A stretch of DNA of 62,205 bases. Origin: Planctomycetota bacterium (lineage in GTDB: Bacteria > Planctomycetota > Phycisphaerae > Phycisphaerales > SM1A02). Shown in pieces: positions 1 to 8,641 of the stretch; the first letter of the stretch is position 1; each line of letters opens with the position of its first letter. Location: the NCBI GenBank assembly GCA_022562915.1, contig JADFOJ010000008.1, positions 1 through 62,205 on the forward strand, written 5' to 3'. The position numbers and the translations under genes are program-made. Under the pieces are notes generated by a model. That model was not told where the DNA came from, ran no database searches, and saw nothing but the letters and a program-made list of their open reading frames with translations.

Positions 1-824
1 CGGACGGGTCGCGCATCGCCTCGGGGTCGGGGGACAAGACGGTGCGGCTGTGGGACGCCTCCACCGGCGACGAGCTTTTCGTCCTCCGCGGGCACGACGC
101 CGCAGTCGACTCGGTCGCGTTCAGCGCGGACGGGTCGCGGATCGCCTCGGGCTCGTTGGACGGGACGGTGCGTCTGTGGGACAGCGTTCCGTACCGTGAC
201 CGCGTGGCCCAGCGCGACGAGGCGGTGGGTGCCGAGAACACGATCAGCCCTCTCATCGACAAGCTGTTCAGCGCGGGACTTCGCTGCCCGGCCGTTGCCG
301 ATCGGGTCAGGAACGACGAGTCGCTGACCGATCAACTCCGCCATGCTGCCGTCAACCTCGTTCTGAAGCGCTGCTCGGAGATGCGCGAGCAGGCGCGCGA
401 AACGCATCAGCAGGCACAGACCTACTTCGACCAGGGCCGGTTCGACGAGGCAAGGCCGTACATGGCTGAACTGATCTCGATTCACAAGCGCGCCGCTCAA
501 CCGCAGGATGCACCTGCTGAAGCCCCCAATGAATACGCGTCGCTACTGCTCACCTGTGAGCCAAGTGACCTCCGCGACCCGAAGGTGGCGTTGCCTGTCG
601 CTCTTGAAGCCAACGAAATGACTGATCATAAGCACCCGAGCTATCTCGACACACTACCGCTTGCCGACCACCTGACCGGGGGCACGGCAAAGGCCATCGA
701 GAACCAGAAGAAACCCCTCGCGCTCTTGGAGTGCGAATCACTCAATCCTGCCGAGATTGAAGCCAGGCGGGCCAAGTACGAAGCGGCATTGAAGGATGCA
801 GCAGCAAAGCCGCCCGCGGAATAG
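1..824 (+). CDS. WD40-repeat protein, C-terminal part (5' end outside window)
   Basis: The reading frame is open from base 3, so the gene begins upstream of the window. The visible N-terminal part holds two WD40 blades, each with the D-G-S-R-I-A-S-G-S core and a V-R-L-W-D end. About 200 mostly helical residues follow, with a TPR-like stretch (QAQTYFDQGRFDEARPYM), and the protein ends in a charged tail. WD40 blades with this kind of helical tail are common at the C terminus of planctomycete Ser/Thr kinases and caspase-like proteins. The missing N-terminal domain therefore cannot be named, and a kinase is only a guess. The gene converges on the VKOR gene with a 46-bp gap. A GTG at 42 could be misread as a start but lies inside a blade. 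Confidence 0.8.
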   Translation, partial: DGSRIASGSGDKTVRLWDASTGDELFVLRGHDAAVDSVAFSADGSRIASGSLDGTVRLWDSVPYRDRVAQRDEAVGAENTISPLIDKLFSAGLRCPAVADRVRNDESLTDQLRHAAVNLVLKRCSEMREQARETHQQAQTYFDQGRFDEARPYMAELISIHKRAAQPQDAPAEAPNEYASLLLTCEPSDLRDPKVALPVALEANEMTDHKHPSYLDTLPLADHLTGGTAKAIENQKKPLALLECESLNPAEIEARRAKYEAALKDAAAKPPAE

Positions 825-870
825 CAGAGTCGAGGCGGTCGAGTCCTCCAGCAACAGATAGCGCCGGCGG

Positions 871-2733
871 TTACCGGCTCGCTTCGCCCAGGACGGCGTC
901 GAGGATGCCGGGCTTGTTCCATCGGGCCAGGTGGCGGCCGTTGACGAAGATGAACGGGACCGCGCGCAGGCCGAGCCGCGAGCCCAGTGTTGCGTCCTTG
1001 CCGATCTCCGTGGCGACCTCGGCTGATTGCATCTCGGCGAACAGCGCCTGTGGGTCGAGGCCCATCTCGCGGGCGGCTTCGGTGAGCGTGGTGTCGCTGA
1101 AGGTCTTCAGGTTGGTCATGAGCCACTCGTGCATGGCCCAGTAGGCGTCGTTGCCGCCGAGGGCGCCGGCAGCCTCGGCGGCCGCGTGTGCGCGGCAGGC
1201 GCGCGGGTGCTTGTTGACGGGTGTGACCGGGTTGCACGGCTTGTTGATCGGGTAGTGGCGGAACGTGTACCTGGTGTCGCCGCGCGACGCGACCAGGGCG
1301 CGCAGTTTCGCGTCGGCCTTGGCGGTGTGGGGTTCCTGGTAGTCGCCCCAGTTGACGATCTCGACGGCGGCGTCCTGGGGGCCGATCGACCACTCGCGAG
1401 CGTCGGGCGGCATCTGCACTACCGGCTGCTGGCGCCAGTCGTCGATGTACTTCTCGTCCGCGGTCGGGGGGCGGTCCTGGGTGGCATCGCCGGGCGGGGG
1501 GTTCGTGGCGGCCAGCGCCTCGACGGCCCTCGTGAGCGCGTTGGGCACGGACCAGCCCTTGAGCTCGACGCCGTTGATGAAGATCATCGGCGTGGTGTAC
1601 AGCCCCAGCTCGACTGCCTGGTCGACGTCCTTCTCGATGAGTTCGACGGTCCGGTTGCCCTGCATGAGGTGCAGGAACTCCGCCCGGTCGTACCCCCACT
1701 CGTCGAGGATGGCGTGGAGCTCCGCGTCGACGAACGCGCCCTTGCGATCGAACAGCCAATGGTGCATTCTCCAGAACGCCTCGTTGCCGTAGAGGATACC
1801 AGTGGTTTCGGCGGCCCGCGCCGCCCAGCAGGCGTTGGAGTGCAGTGTCTTGTTGATGCGCGGGTTGCAGTCCATGTTGAACGGGTAGTGCTTGGCGGAC
1901 ATCGACACGTCCGATCGCCGGCTCATGATCTGCCGCACCTCGGCCTCGATGATGCGGCAGTCGGGGCACTGGTAGTCGGAGATGATCACCAGACGGATCG
2001 GTGCGCGGGCGGGCCCCGCCAGGTACCGGCCGGTGAACGGTTCGCCCCGGGGTCGTTCGGGCTGCTGCCGGGTGGTGTCGGTGATCTGCTTGATCGAGAT
2101 ATCGAGGATCTCTCTCTGGCGGCTTGCGGCGTATGCATCGAGGCCGATCTCGATCGCCGTCACGACGGCGAATGCGCCGAGGCCCCACGCCGCGAGCCGG
2201 CGCGTGGGAATTGCAGCGCGGGTGGTTCCGGGGGTTCCGGGGGTTCCGGCGGCGCGGGGAACGGTCTCCATGACCACGAGAAAAAGAAAGTTACCGGTGT
2301 GCGCCGCGATGCAGTAGATGCATGCGTAGCCGCCGCCGATTATGGCCACCAGGAACATCACCGACACGCCCGCTCCCGCGCGAACGAGGTAGCGGAACGT
2401 CGCGGGGACCTCTCCCGCGGCGCTGCGCCGCGCGACGGTCCACGAGGCGGCCAGCGACAGGAAATACGCCAGCCCGACGAAGGACGTCGGCCAGCCCACC
2501 AGCGGCACCGTGCCGAACGCGCTGGCGGTGGCGCGATCGCAGGGGCTGCCGTCGCCGCAGCCCGGCGGGCTGAACAGGTTCAGGTGCCCTGCCGCCAGGA
2601 CGAACGATGCCGCCGCCGCGACGGCCAGGAAGACCAGCCCCAGCCGGTAGTGCGTTGGTGACAGCGGTGTGCGAGGAGCCGGGGATTCCGGTGGTTGCGG
2701 GGGCGTCGTCTTCGTGCCGGAGGTCTTGCTCAT
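871..2733 (-). CDS. VKOR-family membrane oxidoreductase fused to two thioredoxin-fold (DsbA-like) domains
   Basis: A predicted 620-residue membrane protein for disulfide formation. Residues about 30-160 form a vitamin K epoxide reductase-like bundle with loop cysteines C59 and C65 and the active pair CIYC (138-141). A further membrane helix lies near 180-200. The first thioredoxin-fold domain (about 245-410) keeps CPDC at 256-259. A second copy (about 450-618) aligns with it but reads EPHT at 467-470 where CPDC should be. In VKOR fusions the membrane part reoxidises the thioredoxin part and passes electrons to quinone. The start is the ATG at 2733, 8 nt after the argS stop; in-frame codons further upstream lie inside argS. 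The genes probably form an operon. A short GGGGGTTCC tandem repeat encodes a TPGTPGT linker. Confidence 0.9.
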   Translation of the reverse strand: MSKTSGTKTTPPQPPESPAPRTPLSPTHYRLGLVFLAVAAAASFVLAAGHLNLFSPPGCGDGSPCDRATASAFGTVPLVGWPTSFVGLAYFLSLAASWTVARRSAAGEVPATFRYLVRAGAGVSVMFLVAIIGGGYACIYCIAAHTGNFLFLVVMETVPRAAGTPGTPGTTRAAIPTRRLAAWGLGAFAVVTAIEIGLDAYAASRQREILDISIKQITDTTRQQPERPRGEPFTGRYLAGPARAPIRLVIISDYQCPDCRIIEAEVRQIMSRRSDVSMSAKHYPFNMDCNPRINKTLHSNACWAARAAETTGILYGNEAFWRMHHWLFDRKGAFVDAELHAILDEWGYDRAEFLHLMQGNRTVELIEKDVDQAVELGLYTTPMIFINGVELKGWSVPNALTRAVEALAATNPPPGDATQDRPPTADEKYIDDWRQQPVVQMPPDAREWSIGPQDAAVEIVNWGDYQEPHTAKADAKLRALVASRGDTRYTFRHYPINKPCNPVTPVNKHPRACRAHAAAEAAGALGGNDAYWAMHEWLMTNLKTFSDTTLTEAAREMGLDPQALFAEMQSAEVATEIGKDATLGSRLGLRAVPFIFVNGRHLARWNKPGILDAVLGEASR

Positions 2734-2740
2734 CGATAGC

Positions 2741-4522
2741 TTACATTCGCGTCGGTGCGTCGATACCCAGCAGGTCCAGGCCGTCGGCCAGCACTCGCCG
2801 GACGATGTGACACAAGCGTAGGCGCGAATGGCGCCGGGCTTCACCTTCGGCCTTGAGGACCGGGCAGTTCTCGTAGAACGCGCTGTACGCGTTGGCCAGC
2901 TCGAACAGGTACGTGCAGAGCCGGTGGGGCTCCAGCGACTCGGCCACGTCGCGAACGACGCCGGGATAGCGAAGCAGTGCCAGGGCGAGCGTCTTCTCCG
3001 CCGGCTCCCGGATCACGTACGGCCCCAGCCGGCGAAGATCCTCGTCGAGCTCCAGCCCCGCCTTGCCGAAGATCGAGCACACCCGTGCATGGGCGTACTG
3101 AATGTACGGACCGGTATTGCCCTCGAACGCGATCATCCGGTCGAGGTTGAACACGTAGTCGCGGACGAGGTCGCTGGACAGGTCGGCGTATTTTATCGCG
3201 CCGATGCCGATGGCCCGGCCGATCGAGGCGAGGGTCTCGTCGGACAGGTCGTGCGTGGGCGAGTCGGGTACGGCTGCGCGTTTGCGCACTTCGGTCGTCG
3301 CGCGGTCGATCGCTTCGTTGAGCAGTGCCGACAGCGGAACGTTCTCGCCGCTGCGGGTCTTGAGCGGCGTGCGGTCGGCACCGAGCACCGAGCCGAAAGG
3401 GACGTGGACCAGTTGGGCCGTGTCGCCGTCGGCCAGTCGGTCCCAGCCGATGAGCCGGATGGCGTCGAAGACGTCACGGAAGTGGTCGCGCTGGCGTGCA
3501 TCCACCACGTAGATGACGCGGCACGCGCCCAGCTCCTGCACGCGGTACTTCACCGCGGCCAGGTCCGTCGTCGAATACAGGAAGCCGCCGTCGGACTTCC
3601 GGATAATCAACGGCCGCTTGCGGTCTGGAAAGCGAACGATGATCGCGCCCTGGTCGGTCTCGGCGAGCCCGGCGGCGAGGAACTCCTCCACGACCGCGTC
3701 CAGGCGGTCCCGGTAGAAGGACTCCGGCCGGTTGTTCTCCGGTCCGAGACGCACGCCGAGCAGGTCGAAGCTCTCGTACACCGCGCGCATGGTCACGTCG
3801 ATGATCTTCCGCCAGTCGCGCAGCAGTTCGTCGTCGCCCTGCTGCAGACGTATAAGTGTCTGCTTGGCGCGATCCGCGTCGTCATTGGCGGCCTGGGCGG
3901 CGCGGTACGCGGCGTCGAGGTCGTCCAGGGACAGCGCGTCAAGGTCGGCCTTGCGATCGCGGAGTTCCTGGAGCACCATGGCGATGGTCAGTCCCCAGTC
4001 GCCGAGGTGGTTCTGCCGGTGGACGGTGCGGCCGCACCGCTCCATGACGCGGGCGAGCGTGTCGCCGATAATCGTGCTGCGCAGGTGGCCGACGTGCATC
4101 TGCTTGGCGATGTTGACGCCGCAGAGGTCGATGGCGATCGGCCGGGTGTCGGCGTCGGGCGCCAGGCCGAGCCGCGGCGTGTCGAAATCGTCGAGCATCG
4201 CGGCGAGTGCTTCGGACTTGAGCCGGACATTGATGAAGCCGGGGCCGGCGACCTCCGCGGGCTCGGCGATCGCGTCCAGCGCCCCCGCCGCCGCCTCGAC
4301 GATGCGGCCGGCGAGTTCGCGCGGGTTGGTCCGGGCCTGCTTGGCGAGACCCATCACGCCGTTGACCTGGTAATCACCGAACTGGGGGTTCCGGCCCGTA
4401 CGAACCAGCGGATCGGCGTCGCGGCCGGCGTCGCCGAGCACGGTGCCGAAGGCGTCGCGAAAGATCGTCTCCAGCAGGGCGACGGGATCGCCGCTGGTCC
4501 GGGATGCCTGGTCCGTGGCCAT
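2741..4522 (-). CDS. argS: Arginine--tRNA ligase
   Basis: Class I aminoacyl-tRNA synthetase that charges tRNA-Arg, 593 residues, normal for the family. It has the N-terminal additional domain (about 10-115), the HIGH-type motif HVGH at 143-146, the Rossmann catalytic core, a KMSKS-position loop reading KTRSGE (many ArgRS lack a canonical KMSKS), and a C-terminal DALR anticodon-binding domain ending the protein. The ATG at 4522 has no Shine-Dalgarno sequence but has a TATACT box 8 nt upstream. It shares a 41-bp divergent intergenic region with the arsC-like gene and is followed after 8 nt by the VKOR gene. Confidence 0.97.
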   Translation of the reverse strand: MATDQASRTSGDPVALLETIFRDAFGTVLGDAGRDADPLVRTGRNPQFGDYQVNGVMGLAKQARTNPRELAGRIVEAAAGALDAIAEPAEVAGPGFINVRLKSEALAAMLDDFDTPRLGLAPDADTRPIAIDLCGVNIAKQMHVGHLRSTIIGDTLARVMERCGRTVHRQNHLGDWGLTIAMVLQELRDRKADLDALSLDDLDAAYRAAQAANDDADRAKQTLIRLQQGDDELLRDWRKIIDVTMRAVYESFDLLGVRLGPENNRPESFYRDRLDAVVEEFLAAGLAETDQGAIIVRFPDRKRPLIIRKSDGGFLYSTTDLAAVKYRVQELGACRVIYVVDARQRDHFRDVFDAIRLIGWDRLADGDTAQLVHVPFGSVLGADRTPLKTRSGENVPLSALLNEAIDRATTEVRKRAAVPDSPTHDLSDETLASIGRAIGIGAIKYADLSSDLVRDYVFNLDRMIAFEGNTGPYIQYAHARVCSIFGKAGLELDEDLRRLGPYVIREPAEKTLALALLRYPGVVRDVAESLEPHRLCTYLFELANAYSAFYENCPVLKAEGEARRHSRLRLCHIVRRVLADGLDLLGIDAPTRM

Positions 4523-4563
4523 CGGCGGTGAGTATAGATGGCAGCCGGTTCTACAATGTCCCG
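4523..4563. promoter_or_regulatory. Divergent argS / arsC promoter region with two close -10 boxes
   Basis: The 41 bp between the two start codons contains TACAAT at 4552-4557 on the plus strand, 6 nt before the arsC ATG, and TATACT at 4536-4531 on the minus strand, 8 nt before the argS ATG. Neither gene has a Shine-Dalgarno sequence. The distances imply transcription starting at or next to the start codon, that is, leaderless mRNAs. The -35 elements are weak by eye. Confidence 0.5.
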
Positions 4564-4983
4564 ATGGACCGGAGAATGTCCGTTCTGTTCCTGTGTACGG
4601 GCAACAGCGCCCGCAGCATCATGGCCGAGGCGATCGCGAACGGTCGCTACGGTGACCGGCTCACGGCGCGCTCCGCCGGCTCGCATCCACGATCCGAGGT
4701 CTGGCCGCTGGCGCTGGAAACCCTGCGGCGCCACGGCGTCCCGACCGAGAGCCTGCGGTCCAAGAGCTTCAACGAGGTTGCCGGCGAGACCTTTGACCTG
4801 GTGGTGACCGTCTGCGACAGGGCCCGGGCCGAGCCGTGCCCGACGTTCCCGGGGGCGCCGTCGCGGGCCCACTGGAGCCTGCCCGATCCGCCGGAGGCAA
4901 GTGAGCCCGCCGACGCGTTCGAATCGGTCTTCCAGGCGCTCGACGATTCACTGGGCCGGCTGGCGGCTGGGCATGGTGTCTGA
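4564..4983 (+). CDS. arsC: ArsC-type arsenate reductase / low-molecular-weight tyrosine phosphatase fold
   Basis: A 139-residue protein of the LMW-PTP fold. The P-loop C-x5-R is CTGNSAR at 11-17, and the general-acid Asp-Pro is in LPDPP near 108. Two further cysteines, C84 and C92 in a C-D-x-A-x-x-x-x-C arrangement, resemble the redox pair of thioredoxin-coupled ArsC, which favours arsenate reductase over a plain phosphatase. No arsenite transporter or ArsR lies nearby, so the physiological substrate is uncertain. I chose ATG 4564; ATG 4576 is an alternative, with GGAG too close to serve it. The B12/GTPase gene follows after 33 nt. Confidence 0.8.
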   Translation: MDRRMSVLFLCTGNSARSIMAEAIANGRYGDRLTARSAGSHPRSEVWPLALETLRRHGVPTESLRSKSFNEVAGETFDLVVTVCDRARAEPCPTFPGAPSRAHWSLPDPPEASEPADAFESVFQALDDSLGRLAAGHGV

Positions 4984-5016
4984 CGGGAACCCGATCACGG
5001 CTATCATGAGCCACCG

Positions 5017-6135
5017 ATGCCCGTCCGCACGACCGAACCGACGACCGCCGTTCAGAAGCTCGACCGGGTCGGCGATCTGCCGCACCGGCCGCGCGTGCTG
5101 CTGGGGAAGATGGGCCTCGACGGTCACGACCGGGGCGTGAAGCTCATTGCCCGGGCCCTGCGCGACAGTGGCGTCCACGTGGTGTATTCGGGACTGTGGC
5201 AGACGCCGCGCAGCCTCGCGATCGCGGCCCGCGACGAGGACGCCGACTGCATCGCCTGCTCGATGATGAGCAACTCGCACCTGGTGCTCCTGCCGAGGCT
5301 CATCAAGGAGTGCCGCAACGTGGGTCGCCCCGACATGATCGTCAACGTCGGTGGGATCATCCCCCAGGAAGACGTCCAGACGCTGCTGGACGGCGGCGTT
5401 CACTCGATCCAGCACACCGGCACGACGATGCAGGAACTCGTCGACGGCGTCCGCGAGGTGACACTTCCCTACGGCCCGCTGGAGACGGAGCACGCGATCG
5501 CGCAGCTCGCCCGGCGAATAAGCATGGTGCACACCGGCGCGACGAGTGAAGGCGCGCCGGTGCGGCGGCCGGCGCGCGTGGTCGGCCTGACCGGGTCACC
5601 CGGCGCCGGCAAGAGCACGCTGGTGGCGGCGATGGCGGCCGAAGCGGTGCGCCGCGGCGAGACGTTCGCCGTGGTCGCGTTCGACCCGATGAGCCCGATC
5701 ACCAGCGGGGCGCTCCTGGGAGACAGGCTCCGGGTGGACTTCAACACGGTTGACGAGAAGGTCTACTACCGGAGCCTCGCGATCGTCGGCGAGGATTACA
5801 GCACGCTGCCGGCGATCATCGAGCTGATCGGGGGGGCCGGTTTCGACAGGCTCATCGTCGAGACCGTCGGCGCCGGCCAGAACGACGTCGCGATTCGCGA
5901 GTACGTCGATCGCACCGCGGTGGTCGTCGTGCCGGGCATGGGCGACGCGGTCCAGATGGACAAGGCGGGTATCCTGGAGATCGCGGATCTCTTCGTCGTC
6001 AACAAGGCGGATTACCCGCAGGAGAGCAGGCTCGTGCGCGAGCTGCGCGACATCGCGGACGGTCGGGCGATCCACGAGACGATCGCGACGCAGGGTCGCG
6101 GCATCGTCGAATTGCTCGACGCCCTGTTTGGGTGA
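5017..6135 (+). CDS. Fused cobalamin-binding domain and MeaB-type GTPase chaperone
   Basis: A 372-residue fusion. Residues about 24-150 are a mutase-type B12-binding domain with the base-off/His-on motif D-x-H-D-R-G (H37). Residues about 185-372 are a G3E GTPase of the MeaB/ArgK group, with Walker A GSPGAGKST at 193-201, DPMSP at 223-227, ETVGAGQND near 282 and NKAD at 329-332. MeaB-type GTPases load and protect cobalamin in methylmalonyl-CoA mutase-like enzymes. The order B12 domain then GTPase matches the N-terminal half of IcmF (fused isobutyryl-CoA mutase), but the substrate-binding TIM barrel is absent and no mutase large subunit occurs in the window. TATCAT at 5002-5007 lies 9 nt before the ATG, and CTGACG is near -35. 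Confidence 0.88.
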   Translation: MPVRTTEPTTAVQKLDRVGDLPHRPRVLLGKMGLDGHDRGVKLIARALRDSGVHVVYSGLWQTPRSLAIAARDEDADCIACSMMSNSHLVLLPRLIKECRNVGRPDMIVNVGGIIPQEDVQTLLDGGVHSIQHTGTTMQELVDGVREVTLPYGPLETEHAIAQLARRISMVHTGATSEGAPVRRPARVVGLTGSPGAGKSTLVAAMAAEAVRRGETFAVVAFDPMSPITSGALLGDRLRVDFNTVDEKVYYRSLAIVGEDYSTLPAIIELIGGAGFDRLIVETVGAGQNDVAIREYVDRTAVVVVPGMGDAVQMDKAGILEIADLFVVNKADYPQESRLVRELRDIADGRAIHETIATQGRGIVELLDALFG

Positions 6136-6158
6136 GTCCCGTACTGCTGCCGCCTCAC

Positions 6159-7622
6159 ATGAAGACCTCGCGGATCAACGTTCAACGACTCTCGCACCGG
6201 CTGAGTCGCGACCCCGGCCTGACGATCACACGCTTCTTCTTTCCCGGTGGTCCCGGCCGCGCGCGATCGATCATCGAGCGGGTGATGCGTCTGGACGACA
6301 CGATCGCCTCGCGGATGCTCACGATGTGCATCCGGGACTTCGGCGATCACTACGTGAACCTCCTGGAGATCCTCGAGACGCACTTCGAACGCGCGATCGA
6401 GCAGATCGGCGATCTGGAGAGCGACATCACCTCGGACAAGCGACACCTGATCGGCGCGTACTTCACGATGGAGTACGCCTACGCGTCGGCGGCGCTGTTC
6501 AACCCGTCGATGGTCCCCGCCCTGGACCAGGACGGGTTGCCGGAGGGCGAGGTGCGTTTCCTGATGAGCCTGCGGGCGGTGGGCGAGGGGCACATCTCGT
6601 CGATCATCTTCCGCCGCGGCATCATCCGGTCGGACGGCCAGCTGTCGCTCGACCCGGTCTCGGCGGTGTCGCGCCGCCTGCGCGTCGAGACGAACCGCAA
6701 CTTCAAGAAGCAGGACTTCAACGAGAAGCTCATCGAATCGGGGTCGTACACCGAGATGGTGCCCAGCGTGCTGGATCGCCTCGGCGAGACGTTCACCATG
6801 AACGAGCTCTGCGCGGCGATCGAGGCGCAGCGGGCGTCGATCCCGGAGCCGGCGAGGCTCGACGGCACCGCCGACCTCATGCAGTGGCTCGCCCACTCCA
6901 ACTACATCATCAAGGGGCCCCCGGACGCGGACATCAGTGAGATGGTCGTGTTCCCCTACAGCGAGAACGAATCGAACGGCATCGAGGACATGCGTCTCGT
7001 GCAGTTCACCGACGACGACGGTTCGATCCGCTACTACGGAACGTACACGGCGTTCAACGGTTCGCGCATCCTTCCCCAGCTCATGGAGATCCGCGAGTAC
7101 AAGACCCTCGAGGTCCACACGCTCGGCGGGAAGTACGCCATCGACAAGGGGATGGCGCTCTTCCCGCGGAAGATCGACGGCCGGTACGCCATGATCTCAC
7201 GGATCGACGGGGAGAAGATGTACCTGATGACCTCGGACAGCATTCGTTTCTGGAACGAGGCGGTAGTGATCCAGGAGCCGAAGTACCCGTGGGACTTCGT
7301 GCAGATCGGCAACTGCGGCTCACCGATCGAGACCGACGCGGGCTGGTTGCTGCTCACGCACGGGGTGGGCCCGATGCGGCGCTACAGCATCGGGGCGACC
7401 CTCCTCGACCGCGACGACCCGACGCGCGTCATCGGCCGGCTCGAGGACCCGTTGCTCGTGCCGTTGCCGGAGGAGAGCGAAGGATACGTGCCCAACGTGG
7501 TGTACTCCTGTGGCGGGATGGTGCACAACGGCAACCTGATCATTCCGTACGGCATCAGCGACGTTCAGACGGGGTTCGCGCTCGTCTCGATGCAGGAGAT
7601 GCTCGAGGTATTGTGCGGTTGA
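6159..7622 (+). CDS. GH130-family beta-mannoside phosphorylase-like protein
   Basis: A 487-residue protein. Its C-terminal two thirds resemble the five-bladed propeller of glycoside hydrolase family 130, with signature stretches such as IEDMRLVQF, KGMALFPRKIDGRYAMISR and WLLLTHGVG. GH130 enzymes phosphorolyse or hydrolyse beta-mannosides such as mannosyl-glucose and mannosyl-GlcNAc. The roughly 150 N-terminal residues precede the propeller and have no obvious signal peptide, so a cytoplasmic location is likely. The in-frame GTG at 6132 overlaps the upstream stop; ATG 6159 is preferred, although no strong Shine-Dalgarno is visible. The 3' end overlaps the convergent gene by 58 bp. Confidence 0.85.
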   Translation: MKTSRINVQRLSHRLSRDPGLTITRFFFPGGPGRARSIIERVMRLDDTIASRMLTMCIRDFGDHYVNLLEILETHFERAIEQIGDLESDITSDKRHLIGAYFTMEYAYASAALFNPSMVPALDQDGLPEGEVRFLMSLRAVGEGHISSIIFRRGIIRSDGQLSLDPVSAVSRRLRVETNRNFKKQDFNEKLIESGSYTEMVPSVLDRLGETFTMNELCAAIEAQRASIPEPARLDGTADLMQWLAHSNYIIKGPPDADISEMVVFPYSENESNGIEDMRLVQFTDDDGSIRYYGTYTAFNGSRILPQLMEIREYKTLEVHTLGGKYAIDKGMALFPRKIDGRYAMISRIDGEKMYLMTSDSIRFWNEAVVIQEPKYPWDFVQIGNCGSPIETDAGWLLLTHGVGPMRRYSIGATLLDRDDPTRVIGRLEDPLLVPLPEESEGYVPNVVYSCGGMVHNGNLIIPYGISDVQTGFALVSMQEMLEVLCG

Positions 7623-8365
7623 CGACGGCAGTGACCCCTTTCTCGCCGTCGCCTGCGGCCCCTGACAATCAGCGCGGCCGCGATCGCCATCAGGACCGTC
7701 GTGCCGGGGGTCGGCACCACCGTGAACAGCCAGTCCGAGGCGGGGACGTAGGTGCCTGCTTTGCCGTGGTCGAGCCAGCCCCAGCCGGAGATCCCGTCGA
7801 AGCCGCGGTGCCCCATGTCGTCGTCCTCGTTGCCGAGCCGGAAGGTGAACCCGTCTTTGTTGGCGCGGTCGAAGAGATCGATCGTCGAGCCTTGGAACAT
7901 GATCGAGCCGGTGTTCATGAAGCTTGGCGTGGTGACGATCAGGTCGTCGTCGCCGTCGACCACGTGGGCGAGCACGTAGGTGAAGTCGATCTCGACCAGG
8001 CCCGACAGCAGCGGGTCGTACTCGTTGTTCACGACCAGTCCGCCGAACGCCGTCCCCCAGATATGGATGCTGAACTCGTCGATGCCGACCTCGGTGAGAA
8101 GCATCTGCACCATGGCGGAGGGGTGTTCGAAGCTGAACGTAAAGCGGTCGTGGCCCGCGGTGACGTCGATCAGTTCATCCAGACGCAGCCCGTAGGTGGG
8201 TGGCCCCGCATTGCCGTCGGGGTGATCCGCCAGTTGCAAGGTGACGTCCGTCGGCAGGATCAGCCCGGCAGACGCGGGCCCGGACGCGAGAAGTATGGCG
8301 ACAGCCACTGCCGCGCACGGCATCACGCGGCGCCCAGGGGCACCGGCACAGACGCAGGTTTTCAT
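7565..8365 (-). CDS. Secreted protein with PEP-CTERM-like sorting tail
   Basis: A 266-residue protein with a signal peptide (MKTCVCAGAPGRRVMPCAAV, then AILLASGPASA). The central domain is unrecognised and rich in beta-structure signatures. The C terminus has VPTPGTTVLMAIAAALIV followed by RGRRRRRERG, the tripartite layout of planctomycete PEP-CTERM-like anchors (short motif, membrane helix, basic cluster). Such tails are normally processed by an exosortase; none is in this window. About 24 extra residues follow the Arg cluster, which is unusual, and they are encoded in the 58 bp overlapping the GH130 gene. The start at 8365 was chosen for the signal peptide; the frame is open upstream without one. 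Confidence 0.75.
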   Translation of the reverse strand: MKTCVCAGAPGRRVMPCAAVAVAILLASGPASAGLILPTDVTLQLADHPDGNAGPPTYGLRLDELIDVTAGHDRFTFSFEHPSAMVQMLLTEVGIDEFSIHIWGTAFGGLVVNNEYDPLLSGLVEIDFTYVLAHVVDGDDDLIVTTPSFMNTGSIMFQGSTIDLFDRANKDGFTFRLGNEDDDMGHRGFDGISGWGWLDHGKAGTYVPASDWLFTVVPTPGTTVLMAIAAALIVRGRRRRRERGHCRRQPHNTSSISCIETSANPV

Positions 8366-8641
8366 CTCTGGCTCTCTCTCACTCGTGTCTGGGCTCACGG
8401 GCCTGGCGAGGCCCTGAGCGGGGTTTCTCTTCTCTACCGCCAGCATGCACCAAGACTCGCTCGATGGCAAGCACCAAGTCCACGCTTGGACGGTGTTTCC
8501 GGTCCGCGCCGGGAGTCCGAGGCCCGGTGCAGGTAATCTGGGCAAGCTGCGACGCCGGGGGGCGGGTGCCGTGGCCGGCGCCGCGCGCGAAAGCGACCGC
8601 TGGTATCCTCATCCGGCGTCGCCGGGGATCGAGGGGTGCCC

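Noticed and set aside
2226..2250. GGGGGTTCC tandem repeat as a possible mobile or regulatory repeat
   Set aside because: It is a short in-frame coding repeat (TPGTPGT) in the linker of the VKOR fusion.
1027..2661. 544-residue plus-strand open frame opposite the VKOR gene
   Set aside because: Antisense shadow with Arg/Gly/Val-biased composition and no recognisable motifs.
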